The notes under the pieces are model-generated. The model saw nothing but the letters and a program-made list of their open reading frames with translations. It searched no databases and had not been told where the DNA came from. This document shows, in pieces, positions 23,330 through 36,870 of a DNA stretch of 64,000 bases. This DNA is from Holacanthus passer. Taxonomy: Eukaryota > Chordata > Actinopteri > Pomacanthidae. Location of the stretch: assembly GCA_025331565.1 (NCBI GenBank), contig JAFREQ010000012.1:10468501-10532500 (forward strand), written 5' to 3'. Numbering within the stretch: the stretch's first letter is position 1; each line of letters begins with the position of its first letter. Made by a program: the position numbers and the translations under genes.

Positions 23330-23480
23330 TTGGATATAGATAAGATTTAAGATAAGATATTCCTTTATTAGTGCCACAATGGGGAAATTTGCAATGTTCC
23401 AGCAGCAAAGATAGATAAATAGTGGGTCAATTTACAAGAAGCATAAAAAAGTGTTTGCAGTTCAACTCAGGTAAAAAAGT
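23330..23480 (-). repeat. LINE 3'-end-like repeat with a GATAA-type tail
   Basis: AGATAAGATTTAAGATAAGA leads into ATTCCTTTATTAGTGCCACA and ATGGGGAAATTTGCAATGTT. This TTTATTAG-plus-GGGGAAATT block behind short AGATA repeats is frequent in fish genomes. It looks like the 3' end of a LINE inserted in minus orientation. The family is not determined, and the AT-rich sequence to about 23760 may be more of the same element. Confidence 0.5.
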
Positions 23481-24299
23481 GTTAACAATTTAACTAGAAT
23501 GAAAAGTATCAACAATTTAACTAGAGTAGAAGTATTAACACTTAACTATAATAAAAGTAATGGCAAATGACAAACTATAGAAATATACAAGTATACAAGT
23601 ATTAACAGTGCAAAAACCAGGCTAGACGGTATTAATAAATTAACAGAGAATATGAAATATGAGAATATGAAACACTATATACGCTATTAAAAAAATGAAA
23701 TGCAATGCAATGACATGAAACTATTGCACAGAAATGAAATATTGTACAGTGATGATCTAGTGAATGAACTTAGATTATTTCATTGATCATCTTTCACAAA
23801 ATCCAGGCCACATTACTTTCCCTTTAAATAGTTATTATGTCTAGGTTTACTTTCTTTTTTTCCTCATATGAAAGAATGATAGTTACAAAACAGAGAGTAC
23901 TAGTTGAAATTCCTGTCTTGTAGCCTAAATGTGAAGGCAGCTTCCCTGAAGGTCATATGGTTGCAATTGAGGATTTCTTTGCTTCAAACAAGATGAACTG
24001 CAAGCTTTACCCTCTGATCTATAATGTGCAATTTACACCTAGATATAACACAAATGCAATCTGATTTGTTTGGCTTTGATTTGTGTTAAACTATTATGCA
24101 TCACTTAAATGTTGAGGTTACATCATCCTCATTTTGTGCAGCTCTTCTGTCAAATTTAATGAAGCAAACAATGCATAAATAAATGCATGTATCCAAGCCA
24201 ACACAGATTGCAGCAGCTCCACCTTGATGCAGCTTTTAGATGCAGCTGGAACATTTGTGGACTCTGTAAAGGAGGATGGGATCAGATATAGTATTTCTT

Positions 24300-24774
24300 C
24301 CGGGTTGAAGGGAGGGATGAGCAGTGATGCTGCCTCTGTTTGCTCCGCACATCAGCTGCCTCTCTCTCTCTCTCGCTCGCTCGCTCGCTCTCAGACAGAC
24401 CCAGGCCAGGCAGGCAGGCAGAGGCAGCCCGGAGAGAGAGGGAGAGACACCGCACCGCATAGCTGCACTGCCGCCTGAAACCCTGATCACAATCACGCTC
24501 TTTTCCAATGGATGTCTCCTCCGGTAGCTCCTCTCGACACTGGACGGTGCCCTCGTAGCCGGGCTCACTCAAAGAAACCCCTCACCCCGGGCTTGTTTTT
24601 TGAGGTAACCGGCTGGTCTCGACGACACAGACAGGACCACACTCCCCCCTCCTCCTCCATCGTTAGCCCGCTAAGCTAGCTAGCCCGCTAACTTAGCCGT
24701 GATACTTTGCAGCGTATCGGCGTCAGTTAGCTAGCCTGCGGTGTGTGGCTGATCGAGGAGCCTCGGCAGTGAAG
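24300..24774 (+). promoter_or_regulatory. galnt1: galnt1 promoter and non-coding first exon
   Basis: This is the main GC- and CpG-rich block of the window. It contains a (CTCG)n run near 24372-24390, CT-rich stretches and several GCTAGC/TTAGC repeats, and no TATA box. It ends in a near-perfect 5' splice site, GTGAAG|GTAAGC, at 24774/24775 on the plus strand. The first coding exon of galnt1 has its acceptor one base before the ATG, so nearly the whole 5' UTR must lie in an upstream exon, and this block is the best candidate. The transcription start within it cannot be fixed from sequence. Linking it to galnt1 is inference from position, strand and splice site. Confidence 0.6.
24508..24558 (+). 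other. possible upstream ORF in the galnt1 5' exon
   Basis: An ATG at 24508, with A at -1 and G at +4 but C at -3, opens a 16-codon frame ending at TAG 24556-24558. It lies in the inferred non-coding first exon. If transcription starts upstream of it, it could lower translation of the main frame. No homology is claimed. Confidence 0.3.
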
Positions 24775-26313
24775 GTAAGCGGACTGTTTTATTAAAAAAC
24801 CACTCAATTTAAGTGTGTTTCCCAGCCTCTGTTAAGACACTGGCTCGTTTGTGGGCAGTGAAGCTCTAACGTTATCTTGTTGACAGAAGCAGCCAAGCAA
24901 CCGGGATGTGATGCGACTGACCGTTAAACACACAAAATGTCACTTTAGTTCGCAGCTCGTTCGCCGACAGTTGCTCTTCCACAGCCCATCTGAGATATAT
25001 TGAATGAAAGCCTGGCTGTTCGGTGTGTAATAGTAGTGCTCACACACACTTTGAGCCGTCTCATGTTAGCTCTTGACTTGACTTGAATGGGCCAACGTTA
25101 TCTCTCACATGCCGCATTTGACTGCAGCGACTTTTCCTAACGGGTTATTCAAATGATTCGCGAGCAGCCTTTAAAAAGCAGATTAAGAAAAGCAGCCCGT
25201 TTTTAAAGTAATGCTGTCTGGACTGTTTGAACTCTTCCTGATGGACGTTTCCTCTTTTATCTGTGAACATTTCAGTGTTGCATCACAGTCTTTAAAGATG
25301 AGCTGTAACTTCTTACAACCAGAGTTCAACCCCTGGTTTGTTGTGTCTCCTGTGTCCTGATAGAGGTCAGATGGTTGAGTTTGGCTTCATGGATACAGCA
25401 GGAGGAAAATGTCCAGACCTCTTTCCTGCCTTGTTGGGCTGCAGATTTCTAGAGCCCTTAATTGCATTTCATGTATGTCAGTCACTAAGAGAGATTTTAT
25501 AGGGTTTAGATGAAGCGAGCGTGACCTGACCTGTGTGTGTATGTGTGAAAGATAGACTAATTGAGTGAGTGTGCATGCATTAACATTGCAGTAATTATCT
25601 CAAGAGATAAGAAAATGGATTCACTATCAATCCTGCCGGAGTCTGCTGTTGCGGAGCAGAGCAGATGAAAATGTAGGATTGACAGGGAAGCAATTAAATT
25701 AATCTGTCATGTTCCTTAAAGGGAGAGAAGAGGATCATGTATTATTTATCCCCCAGAGAGAGTGTGTGTGTGAGTGTGTACGTGTGTGTGTGCGTGCACA
25801 GGAGCAGAATATGCTGTGGAGCCAGTGGGAAGCTGCTGTACCTTTGCACTACCTGTAGCATTGGTCTCATGGTGCCTGAACATGAGCCAGTGACTTTGAT
25901 CATGTTTTGAATAGCAGTGTTGTACAGCTTAACTACGTAAAAGAAACACAGGCTTGACCATGTCAGTATCATAAAATATAGCGGTTGCTGCTGGAGATCG
26001 ACAGATTAATCTGTGCCGATAGGATGTTATCTGTGTCTGCAGAACTTGGCTCTGATAGTGACCGATGGATTTATATATTTATTAGATATTTTTTGCTTTG
26101 AGATTAAAGTTCAGTGATCCAGATTTATGTATTAGGTATTTATTACTTTGACTTAGATGTTCAGTTCAATAGTTACATTTTTCATTTGTTTTTTTCCCTT
26201 TTCTTTTGACGAGGCGTCAGTCTGCAGAGGGAGGTTGGAAGAAGGATGACAGCCTGCTGGTTGTGTGTAGTCCTGCTGAGTTCCCTCCACCTCCCCTGTC
26301 TCACACCCACACG

Positions 26314-26337
26314 CACACACACACACACACACACACA
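26314..26337. repeat. (CA)n microsatellite, short
   Basis: Twelve CA units preceded by imperfect CAC/CGC units, in galnt1 intron 1. Confidence 0.9.
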
Positions 26338-29300
26338 GGGCCAATGTACAGCTCAATCATAAATGTCACTATTTGATCCGCCGTACAAGATTATAGCTTC
26401 AAGCTGATTCGCTTCTGTCGTCCCTTGGCAGGTCAGAGCAAAGAAACAACATAATAACGTTCCTGTTCCAAACTATCATTATTATATTGGCCTTTAACAA
26501 TCCACTACCGGTCGATCTCTAGTTGCTCCCTTGAACTGTAGACAGTACGTGTGACAGTACGTGTGTGGCTTTATGTGTGTCATGTTCAGGACCTTGCCTC
26601 GGAGCTGTGTGTCTGAACTTAGCCCTGTATTAAGGCATGACTGTCCAGCATTGAAAGGAAATGAATCATGTTCCTCATTTCAAGGCTGTGGAGTCGGCAT
26701 GATGCGTTTCCTGCCCTGGTGTGTGTTGACTGTGTGTTCAGGCGTCGGCAGATGTGCCTGCTTTTGTGTGTGTGTCTCGCTGCTCCCATATTTGCGAGGG
26801 CTGATTTGAGGTTTTTGCAAATTGGGAACATTTTGGCTGATCTTCAGGACATAGATTTATTGAGAGGCGAATATTTGGATTGGGATGAAATGAGACTCTG
26901 CTCTAAGTGAATGACATCAACGAGGGCCCTCGACATGTACACAAATAAAAATGTGTGTGTGGATACGTCACTGTGGTTTAGCTCATATAGAGGGTTTGTG
27001 TAAGTAATAGGTTGTGTTTTCACTGTGTAATGGTAGTACAGGTGGTATTAATCATGATAATAGCATGCTTTGGAATGTAATTAGTTTATTCTTTACAAAA
27101 CTCCCAATTATAAAACATGTGTACAAATGCAACCAAGATGTTTTACCCTTTTCTGTGTTTTTAATCATGGTCAGAAATCAGTGGACGCTGCTTTTTTCCT
27201 TGATTTTGCTTCTCAATATATTAATTTGAAAGTGAAAGTTGAAGGTGAAAATGTCTGATACCTACTCTGTTAGTGTGTATTGGTATTTGTGAGCGTATGT
27301 GTTTGTCATAGAGGGTGGCTGTGGTGCATTTATTGCTCCGAGCTGGTCTGGAACAATAGCTCTATTCTGGCCTGCGTCTCCGGAGGGAGGCAGCAGCATT
27401 CGGCGTTCCCGGCACTCTGTGTGCCAGCAAGGCTTGGTTTGGGATTGGGTTTCCACAGCCACCTGGAGCTCAGAGCACAGGAATGCCATTGTTCCGTCTT
27501 CCAGACTATGGCCGGATCAGGCACACATGCAAACACACACATACACATAAACAGACACATGCGTGTACACACACTTAGTACACAGTAGGGATGTTCCTAA
27601 CAAGTAATTTTCCTGATGTTTAAACAGAAGTTTAAACGTAAAGTAAGAAAAGTAAGAAAACACTCATTAAACAGTCACAATTGAACACAATTTAATCAAG
27701 GGTTAAACCTCGTTAAAAAACAATGCTGTGTATATTATGAGAGTGATTTGAAACTGTGAATCACATTCTTGAATAACCAAATCATATTTTACCTGCCGCT
27801 GAAATGTGTGGCGCTTTGCACTGTGCATTATGAACATTGCACATTATCCTGTCATTTAAACTTGTACATTAATAACATGATACAGAGGAAACCACCTTAT
27901 AGTGATCACATTTGTCTGGGTCAAACTGATCACTCTAGGCATATGATTACTATAACCAAAATTTTTTTTCTTTGTCTTTATATTCAGTACAGATTGTCGT
28001 TCTGCTCTCCCGGTCCAGTAGGAGGCGGTAAAACTTGGATTTGATATGAAAAGCTCCCAGAACAGTGGGGCACACTACAAGTGAACTCCCTTAAAAAACA
28101 TTTATTGGTCAGTAAAAGTCAGGGATTTAAGTAGCCTTTCTACTTACTGTGGTCAGAAACCATCAAACACCAGAGCCATTGTGTGAACATTAAGCACAAT
28201 GCTCCTTTAAGCACTCTGTAGCTAGCTATACTAAAGCTGATGTTACACCAACATCTAAAAAGTGAAATTACCCCTCCAGCGGTTTGTACATTGCATTTAT
28301 AACAATTTTTGCCTTGAAGGCTTTCTTTTTCCGTAATGATTTAAATGCGCTTGCAGCACCAGCCTCAGGTGGGCCGACCAGAAGCATACGGGTTACTGGG
28401 AGGCATCAAGGGAGTAAAGTTAAAATATAAAAAGTATAATTACTCTAGTTGTAATTTTTTTCATATGTTGTCATGAATGAGCAGGTTAAAATATTTAAAC
28501 AGCATTTGTATCTGAATGGTTCTGTCTAAAGCTTTTCATTCCATGTACGCGGTTGATCACTGTAACTGTGATCATTCCAAGAAGTTTTATTTATTTAGGA
28601 TGTTTTAATCATTTAACACATTGCAGTTCCAATGTCTGAATATTCTTAAGAATCCAAAGTTAATTGCTCTTTGAAAGGCTGTACTTGCATTATTACGCTA
28701 TTCTTTTATCATTATATCAGTCGCATAGAATGGTTGTAAAATGACAATAAAATCTTTTTATCGCAGTTATTTCTGGGACAATATATATAGTCAAACAAAG
28801 GTAGTTATCATGGCAGGCAGAGCCTCTGCCTGCACAGAAACTGAGATGTGACATTAGCAACAGAGCAGTATGTTTGTCTGAATGGCTGCTTAGTATTTTT
28901 AACTGTAGCACACAGTAAAAATGTGTGAGCTGTTGTAGTTTCACTCTTTGGCCTCCTGTTAAACTCAGCTGATAATGAGCTGATAATCTGCAACCTTCTT
29001 AAGACTTAAGAGAGGTGTGCATAGCATCAATAGCATTCATTAATAAGTTAATCAACATAAAATTAATCAGCAGAAGAGAAGCAGTCACTCGATTGTCTGT
29101 TTGTTATTTCAAATGAAATACTTTCGCGTTTTCTGCTGTTGGCCAGAAATAACAAGACATTTAGAAACACCATCTCGGACTCAGAGAAATTGTTATGATC
29201 ATCATTAATATCAATCATTACTATTAATCATTATTGTCAGTCATTCTACCCCAAACAGTCGATTAATCAAAAGACAAGAACAAGACAGATTAATTGATCA

Positions 29301-29744
29301 TGTTACTTGCAGACCAAAATGCAACCAATTAAAATTTAAATTCATTAATATGTATACTGTACATATTTTCACTGAGAGACGAGTGCAAGTGTAGCGACAC
29401 CTCATGCGTTATCTGTTCTAGCTGGTGAAATGTTGGTTTGACTTTGTTTACTTCAAAGCTGTCTTTTTAATCAAATCCACCTCTCGCAAGAAAACATTGC
29501 ACAAACACCAGCTGTCAGTGAGACATCTGATTACTTCTTCTCGAAGGTGGGTTTTGTTTTTAATAATGTTGTCTGATCACAGCACACATCAGACAGACTT
29601 ATCTCCACATTTTGCATCAATTGGTTTTGGCAATGTGGCGGTGCAGCAAGAAGCAGATTTACTTCTCACAGATCAAGGTATTTTATTTGTACCATGACAT
29701 GGTTTAAAGGTATTTTGGGGGCATTTTAAGTCTTTTGTTAGAGA

Positions 29745-29870
29745 GTAGATAGTTGAGAGTGACAGGAAATGTGGGGGGAGAGAGAGATAGCGGATGACAT
29801 GCAAAAAAGGTTCCTGGTCGAACTCGAACCAGGGATACTGTGACTGCTTTTATTCATAGGCCCCATTTAT
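29745..29870 (-). repeat. tRNA-derived SINE-like repeat in galnt1 intron 1
   Basis: GACAGGAAATGTGGGGGGAG, a purine-rich run and ATGACATGCAAAAAAGG precede GAACTCGAACC at 29820-29830. The complement of that last motif, GGTTCGAGTTC, matches the tRNA B-box consensus GGTTCGANTCC at 10 of 11 positions. The order is that of a common fish SINE-like repeat in minus orientation. No complete tRNA gene can be folded here. Confidence 0.5.
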
Positions 29871-30154
29871 CTTTTTTAATTAAAAAAGTGAGCTTGGATG
29901 TGCTACCTGTTTACCCTGTTCAACTTGAAGCTGGCAGCCTAGATTTAGTGTAGACCTTACAGAAACTCACTCCGGATGTTGATAGGTAGTTTAGCTAGAT
30001 CAGATAGCAGACACTTAAATGGTTGATCTTCAGACAATGAAGAAACAGAAAACGGAGAGAGAGATGAGAAGGAGAGAGAGAGATAGCCATCAGCAGCATT
30101 TAGTAGGTTTTTTTTTCTTCTGTCCTCTAGGGTTTGTAGGCAGGCAGTTTCTCT

Positions 30155-30210
30155 TGTGTGTGTGTGTGTGCGTGCGTGCGCATGTGTATATGTGCGTGCG
30201 TGTGTGTGCG

Positions 30211-30267
<57 letters not shown>
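30155..30267. repeat. long alternating (TG)n/(CG) tract
   Basis: About 113 bp of unbroken pyrimidine-purine alternation, mostly TG with CG, CA and TA dinucleotides, in galnt1 intron 1. Confidence 0.95.
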
Positions 30268-30269
<2 letters not shown>

Positions 30270-33200
30270 TCTGGCTTTCCAGTGGGTCACATTAGGGATA
30301 GAGTTGCATAGAAGTGGGTCAGCCAGTGCCACCAGGGAGTCTTGCCAGCTCCTTGCTCCCTCTCAGACTGGGACCAACTAAAGGCCAACAAACACATAGT
30401 AAACCTCATTTGTGTGCATGTGTGTACTATATCTGTATGTATTGTTAATGGGCACTAGTTGTTGTTGTATGTGCTCCTGCACAGACACAGAGTGTGAAGA
30501 ATGTGGTCTTTGCTGTTTGTCATCCATTGAGATAACCCTGCCCCTGCCTTGTTCACTGCACTTTGTCTCCTCATTAACAGCTTTACTGGAAACTGAAATA
30601 TTGTAAAGCTGTGAGGGCAAAAAGGGCAGCAAGTCTAAGCTATGGCGCAGTATGTTTAGACTGCATATAGGGCCTCAACAGATGATTCAGAGCCTGTCAC
30701 ACTCAGTGTGTCTCAGCTGGATGGACACACAGTTTCTGCTGGCTTAATGATAAGGAAATAGGATTTAGTCCAGTATTCAGCAGAGGTTTATTTCATCTCC
30801 TCGCTGCAGTCTCTCGTTTTCTGCATTGGTTCTCCTGTGATGAGGAATGAATGGTCTATTTCTGTTCTCAGTTTGCTCGCCTCCATGTATATAAGCATAG
30901 TACAAGACTGAATTATAATACAATGTGGTAGAGATCACACTTAGCTTCCATCCAATACAAATAAAAGCTGCTGTTCCAAATGAAGTGATTCTCGACTGTC
31001 AGATAATATCAGGAAGCACTTTTCTAACAATGAGGAGGTCTTGTGGGCATAGTCTGTACCAACTTCCTGCCGCCACTGTCCAGGTGTGCTTAGGTGTGGA
31101 AATGGGCATGGTTTCAAGTAGTCAGTAGCAAATGCTGTTCTGTATTTATTATTTACAGAGCCTCTACTCCACAGTGTTGACTGCTCGACCACTCACAATA
31201 AATAGCTTGTGGAAGAACTTTCTGGGAAGAACTCAAACATAAATATTTTGAAGAATTCAGTCTTAACTTGCAAGTGGTCCGCATTCCAGCGAATGAATGA
31301 TGAGTTCCTCATATTAACACGCAAGACAAAGTTGTGGCATTTGCAGAATCTCTTATGTAGGAGCTTTTTGTAAACATGTTTAGAGCGACTATTGTAACTG
31401 TTTTTAACATAACATTGGATGTGTAAGGTGAAATGGATAACTCTTAGCCATGAATCCACAATTATCAGACAGTTCTTCTCAGCTCTACAGAGTTTCATCA
31501 CTTCTTTCAGCTCATTGTTTCAGTTTTATGGGATACAGCTTTGTCTTTTTTGGTTCACATCATCATTCTCAAACAGCTCTTAAAACTTCCTCTACACTAC
31601 CTGCACAGCACTAAACGTCAGACAATGTTAGCCAAAGGAGTGAGAGTATCAGATTTATATTTGCCAAGGCGGAGACTCTAAAATACATTGTAATGTGACT
31701 TGATAACTGCTTGATGTGTAAACAGAAAACTGTTTCCTAACAAATCAATTCCATATCAATTTAAAAGATAATGCGTTAGTATTGTGTTTACAGCTTCCTC
31801 AAGTGACCATAAAAAGTCTGTTACTGCAGATTTGAGAACAAAACTCAATCTGTTGCGAGCAAGGAATGGCGTAGAGCCGTGATAACGACACAAATCAAAA
31901 AAGATGAGAGGCAGCTGGAATGCTGTGGCTGGGGACCCTGTGAGATTAGCCAGTTTTTGGGACATGAGTATTATGAGGGTGAGTAAAATGCATGCAAATC
32001 TGGCTTTTACTCGTGGAAAGATAAGACAGATTTCAATGTGTATATGAGCACGTATGCATGTTAGTGTTGAACCCTGCTTTCATTTGTGTCATCAGCATAT
32101 TACCCCAGGGTTTTTTTTTAACACCTGAACATGTCAATGCAACTTTGTTAGCTTGAACAAAATCCAATTGGATCTGCAATTGTGATTGACTTGTTGCAAG
32201 TGCAGTTGTAGGTTGACTTCAACATTTCCTGTGCTCAGATAGTCTGAAGCTTTAAGAGGCACTTGAACACCTGAACAGAGGGAAGTAATGCAGGTACTGC
32301 AACAGCCCAGCTCGATAACATTGAGTAACCCTATACACTGTGTTCAGCTTAGCTCCAACAATTCCCTTCTTTGTAAGAGTGTGCTGCTCATGCGTCTGTA
32401 TGTTACTCACAGCATCTGTTTCAGTCTGAGATATGACCCGACAGGAAAAGACATAGTTTCCATGGCGACAGCCCTGCTCCTTGCCCACCCCCCTCTCCCC
32501 ACACCCGTCATAGGAGGAAGTGGAATATGTCCAATTTGTGCTGAGTCGTGAAGAAACAATTGTGCGACACACACAGATGTCTCCCTTCACTCTGGCCTGG
32601 AATAATTGTTTGTGTGCCTTTTTAATGTTTGACACTGTTTGTTTGGCAGCATATGGTTGCTTCTCCATCCAGCTTGTCGGCTGTTTGTTTTGTAAGACTT
32701 GAACATCATGAGAATTTAAAGCTGGAGCGCAGGACTTGTTAATATATTAATGAACGTCCGTTACAGTCGAGCAGTCTAGTGTCTGTGGTGATGTTCCCGC
32801 GCTGGCACACTGGTAATGATGTGCAGTGGCAGTGTAGGCTACAGCAGCAAAACCTATGGCGTCATAAACACGTTGACAGTGTTTGTATAACTACTCTCAC
32901 TGCCTGAAGGGGGAGACAAAAGTTCCGCACCACTGGTTTACATCTAGTACAATTTTACACCAAAATTAGCACGTACATGCAGGGTTTTTTTTTTAACGTG
33001 GGCAAACCTGCTAAAAATAGGCAGTTTGCTGCTTTCCCATTGTCAGTAGACGAGTAGACCCGGGTGTCATGTTTCCATCACTACCAAAGGGAGCTGGAGC
33101 CGATAAATACCTGTGACTACTGCAGAGTCACTTGACCCGGGAATGAATGCCGATTGTACCCTTTATTGAAGACAAAAAACATGTGTTAGTCAATGTTATT

Positions 33201-33282
33201 GTGTTTTTTGTCCGGTGTCAAAATAGTGTCAAAAGTACTTTATGCAATAACTATCAATTAAAGGAAGAGTATTTTGTGTGTG

Positions 33283-33545
33283 CATGGCGACCTTGCTGAG
33301 TTAGACTTTATTGATCTCTGTTGGGATATTTGTCCTCTGCTTTTGACCCAGCCTTACTGTTTGGGAGCAGCAGGCAGCCACAGTGCAGTGCATGGGGGTA
33401 TATCTCCAGTTCTGAACCCAGTGCCTTGGTCAAGGACAATAACAGGATTGCTACCTACTGTAGCATGCCTGTTACCACCTAGCAGAAGGATTCAGACCTG
33501 GACCTTCTTGCTGGGAGGCTGTGCCGCTGTATTCACAGAGCTGCT
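33283..33545 (-). repeat. LINE 3'-end-like repeat in galnt1 intron 1
   Basis: The segment TTTATTGATCTCTGTTGGGA, then GGCAGCCACAGTGCAGTGCA and GCCTTGGTCAAGGACAATAA, is a diverged copy of a dispersed fish repeat whose usual form begins TTTATTGATCCCCGTGGGGA. The orientation is inferred from the position of the TTTATTGAT end. The open frame of 121 codons across it is incidental. Confidence 0.5.
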
Positions 33546-35756
33546 AAATCAAGAAAGCCCAGAGAGATTTATAGAGATTTATGACTCAATTCTCACTGTT
33601 CTCATCCAAAAAAAGAGAACCCTGCTTGTACCTGGATGACAGTTCTTAAATGGTCTTTGTTCACAGCGCTTAAATCACATGCAGAATTAAAACAAGGACC
33701 TCTGTTGTGGAAAAAGTCAGTTGTTTTGCTTGATGCTGATTCTGATCCTTAATTAAGATTTTATTCCAAACCCATGATCAACTGATAGACCAAACAAGTA
33801 TTATTCCTCGCATGCCCAGTCTAGGTAAGGGAAGAGGTGAAGGGACTTTGAGAGTGATACAACAAAACAGATAACAGATGACAGCTGGATGAACAATGAG
33901 TGCACACAATAGTACTTTTCTGTGTTATTATGGGAAGCTAATCTATCATTATAGTGCACAAATCAAGATGACAAACTAATTTGGCTGCCAAATACTGCAG
34001 CTTGCTGTTTTGTTTTGGTGCAGTTTAAAAACGCATGTTTGCACAACATATTCATCAAAGATGGAGGATAATATAATATATACCATGAGTCAACATAAAC
34101 ATGTCTACCATCAGAGATTTTGCCATACTGTTGATCTTTTGGTATCTATCCCTTTAATATATCTGTGTTTCAGGTCATTGTAGTCAGTTTTGCATATCAC
34201 TGAGCAGTGTTGCTTTGTTATCCACATGATTTTGCTCATATTTAGTTCATTCTAATAGCAAATATTTTGCTCTGGTGAAAGTGGAATAGACAAAGTAGCC
34301 ACAGTTATATTTGTTGAAACACAGCTCTCAAAGACAAAGAAGTTCAGAAATCTAACCAGCATCGTATTTTTCAACATAAAAAAATTGAATGCAGCACAAT
34401 AGGTTTGGTTCAAATGGATTTCAAATCACAGAGTTGATAAGTTACTTTTTTCTTACCAAAACCAAATCAATTTTATAAACTAAAGTTACTAACTCCCAAA
34501 TCAGTTTTGACTTTATCTCACCCTATCAAAACTCTTGTTTAATAGACTTGCAGTGAGTGAGTTCATGTAGCATTCGTTCACTTAGTGTTACTGGGGTTGC
34601 CTCAAATCAAAACACTGCAATAGTGTAATATTTCACTACAAAGATAACAAATCAGAAGTGTGTCTACACCGTCAAAGGTGTGACTGCATCAAGGCTGTTT
34701 AGATCATTAAATGTTGCAAACATGATTGTGAGCAAAATGTATGCTAGATAGAAAAGTATGTGTCTGTTACTGTTGGATCTGAAGGGAAGCTAAAGGACCA
34801 ACCCCTGCTGTGGCAGCTCTGTGCTCTGTCTTCTTTGTGTGACAGAGCTATCTGCCCGAGGCTCACCCAGGCCAAGGTACAGCACTCCCCCCTGGGCCCG
34901 CATACACACAACCATCTATCTCTAGCTCTTATCTGCTACCAGGCTGCTACTCTGAGTGTCTGTGCACATGTGTGCGGGTCTGTGTGTTTGCATGTCTGAG
35001 GGCTTTGAGTGGAGCTGTTGTGGCCTGGTCACACTGATAGCTGTATCAACAGTTACTCCTGCCTGATGGACTGCAGAACAACAGGCCCATTGTTTTTTGT
35101 ATGTGTGTGCACATGGGTGTGTATGCTAAGCCATCAGAAATTGCTACAAGCCACAAATGTCACACACAATGTGCTCATGTGACTTGGGAATGTGTGTGTT
35201 TGTGTGTATGTGTGTGTCATATATGCTGCAGTGTAATCTGCCAGAGGCTGGGATGTGGGTCAGTGTGGCTGCAGATCTGCGGGGATAGACAACAGCAGGA
35301 TACTGCTTCTGTACTTACTATAGAGAGACTAGCCTGGCTAAAAATGTTTCACAAAAATGCAAAGTAAAGCATGAACCAGCCTGCACTTGAGATCTGACTT
35401 TTTTAAATTTGTGCAACAGCGGAGCATTTTCATATACCCTGAAACACAGTACTTTGGCTGCTTCAGGCTTTTTTTCTATGTGCTTAGATAGATGTGTTGG
35501 AAATATTCAAACCTGGGCATCTAAAACTGTGTGTGGAGCCAGCCTTATTAGAATAGGGTCCACAGAGGCATAGTGTTAGAAATAGAGATGAAAATCAGGA
35601 TGACTTCTTAATAAGGCTAGATTGGAAAGAGGATGGCCAGATTAGTCATGCCTCGGGCTCATAGTGGATTTCACCTGCAGTCATTAAGCCGGAGTTATTG
35701 CTGAACATTTGGAACTCACAATGAAAGGTTATTGGGGGTTATGTAGTGTGACTGTG

Positions 35757-35915
35757 CGTGCGTGCGCGTGTGTGTGTGTGTAGGTGCTATTGACCTAATG
35801 ACAGAGCTGCTTAAATGAAATATCGATAGCACTAGCTTGGGTTGGAAATATGTGTGTGTGTGTGTGTGTGTGCGTGTGTGTGTGTGTGCGTGCGTGTGTG
35901 TGTATATGTGAGGTT
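35757..35915. repeat. GT-rich compound repeat
   Basis: Two GT/GC clusters, at about 35757-35781 and 35851-35910, separated by about 70 bp of ordinary sequence. Confidence 0.85.
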
Positions 35916-36799
35916 GTATGTGTATATTTAGGACTTTGCCCAGTGATTGATTTTCTATTTTGCAGCAGCCAATAGGCTATTGAGTGTCCATTTTTTGAAA
36001 TATGGTCTCATAGATCAAACGGTTTTTGACTGCGAACCAGTGGTATTAAATGGCAGGATTAATGAGGGCAGAGTGTGCAAACAGACAGGTCGGTTACACG
36101 ATGCTGCTGACTGCCGACAACAGCAGCTAATAGAGGACGTCTTTATTTGTTGGTAAGTGGCCTTCAATGGCACCACTTGAACACTGAGATGAAAAATGTC
36201 ATTCTCTCCTGTGAAAGAACTACAGATTTGCTCTTTGTAGAAGACTGATGCTGTAGATATTGTACACTCTCACGGTGACTCAGCACGCTCTCTGAGCTTG
36301 CCAGTTTTATTATATAGGGTCTCCAGATGTCTGTTGCACATGTATCATGTCATCCCAACCCTGCGCCCACTGAAGCTATTACATTAAAAGCAATTGCTCT
36401 GCTCTTTTGCTAAGTGCTACATGGAAAATAAAGTTTACAGTCATCAGTGTTATCAGTATATGCAGCAAAAACCCAGCTTCATGTTGTGTGGAAAATGTGT
36501 TAAACCCACTTTGTCACTACAACACAAGAGGGGGAGATTGCAAGCTGTGTGGAATTGCTAGGAAGTCTGTCCTGGATCGGGAATGTTGCTGGGAGGGTTT
36601 TGAACACACAGCTGGGGGCATGCATGCACTTACTGTAAGCTTGATCCTGTTAACACGGCTGCTAGCCAGAGCAGGAAGATACGGAACAGAGAACAAATCA
36701 CAAGCCTCCAGATGTCACCAAGACACACAGAGATGGATGGGAAAGTTTTGGGCTAAATCTGTTCTGTGTAATCACTCAGGACACAGAGAAGGGAAGGTA

Positions 36800-36803
<4 letters not shown>

Positions 36804-36865
<62 letters not shown>

Positions 36866-36870
36866 GTGTG
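36804..36870. repeat. (GT)n microsatellite
   Basis: About 33 GT units with a single CG interruption near 36861. Confidence 0.95.

Larger units (their letters stand above)
17196..24299. other. intergenic interval between divergent ino80c and galnt1
   Basis: Besides the SUN-like exon at 17956-18049, the repeat at 23330 and the (GT)n at 20876, the interval shows only AT-rich unique sequence. No further exon is recognisable. It separates two genes transcribed away from each other, so it probably holds their upstream regulatory sequence, but I cannot point to individual elements. Confidence 0.5.
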
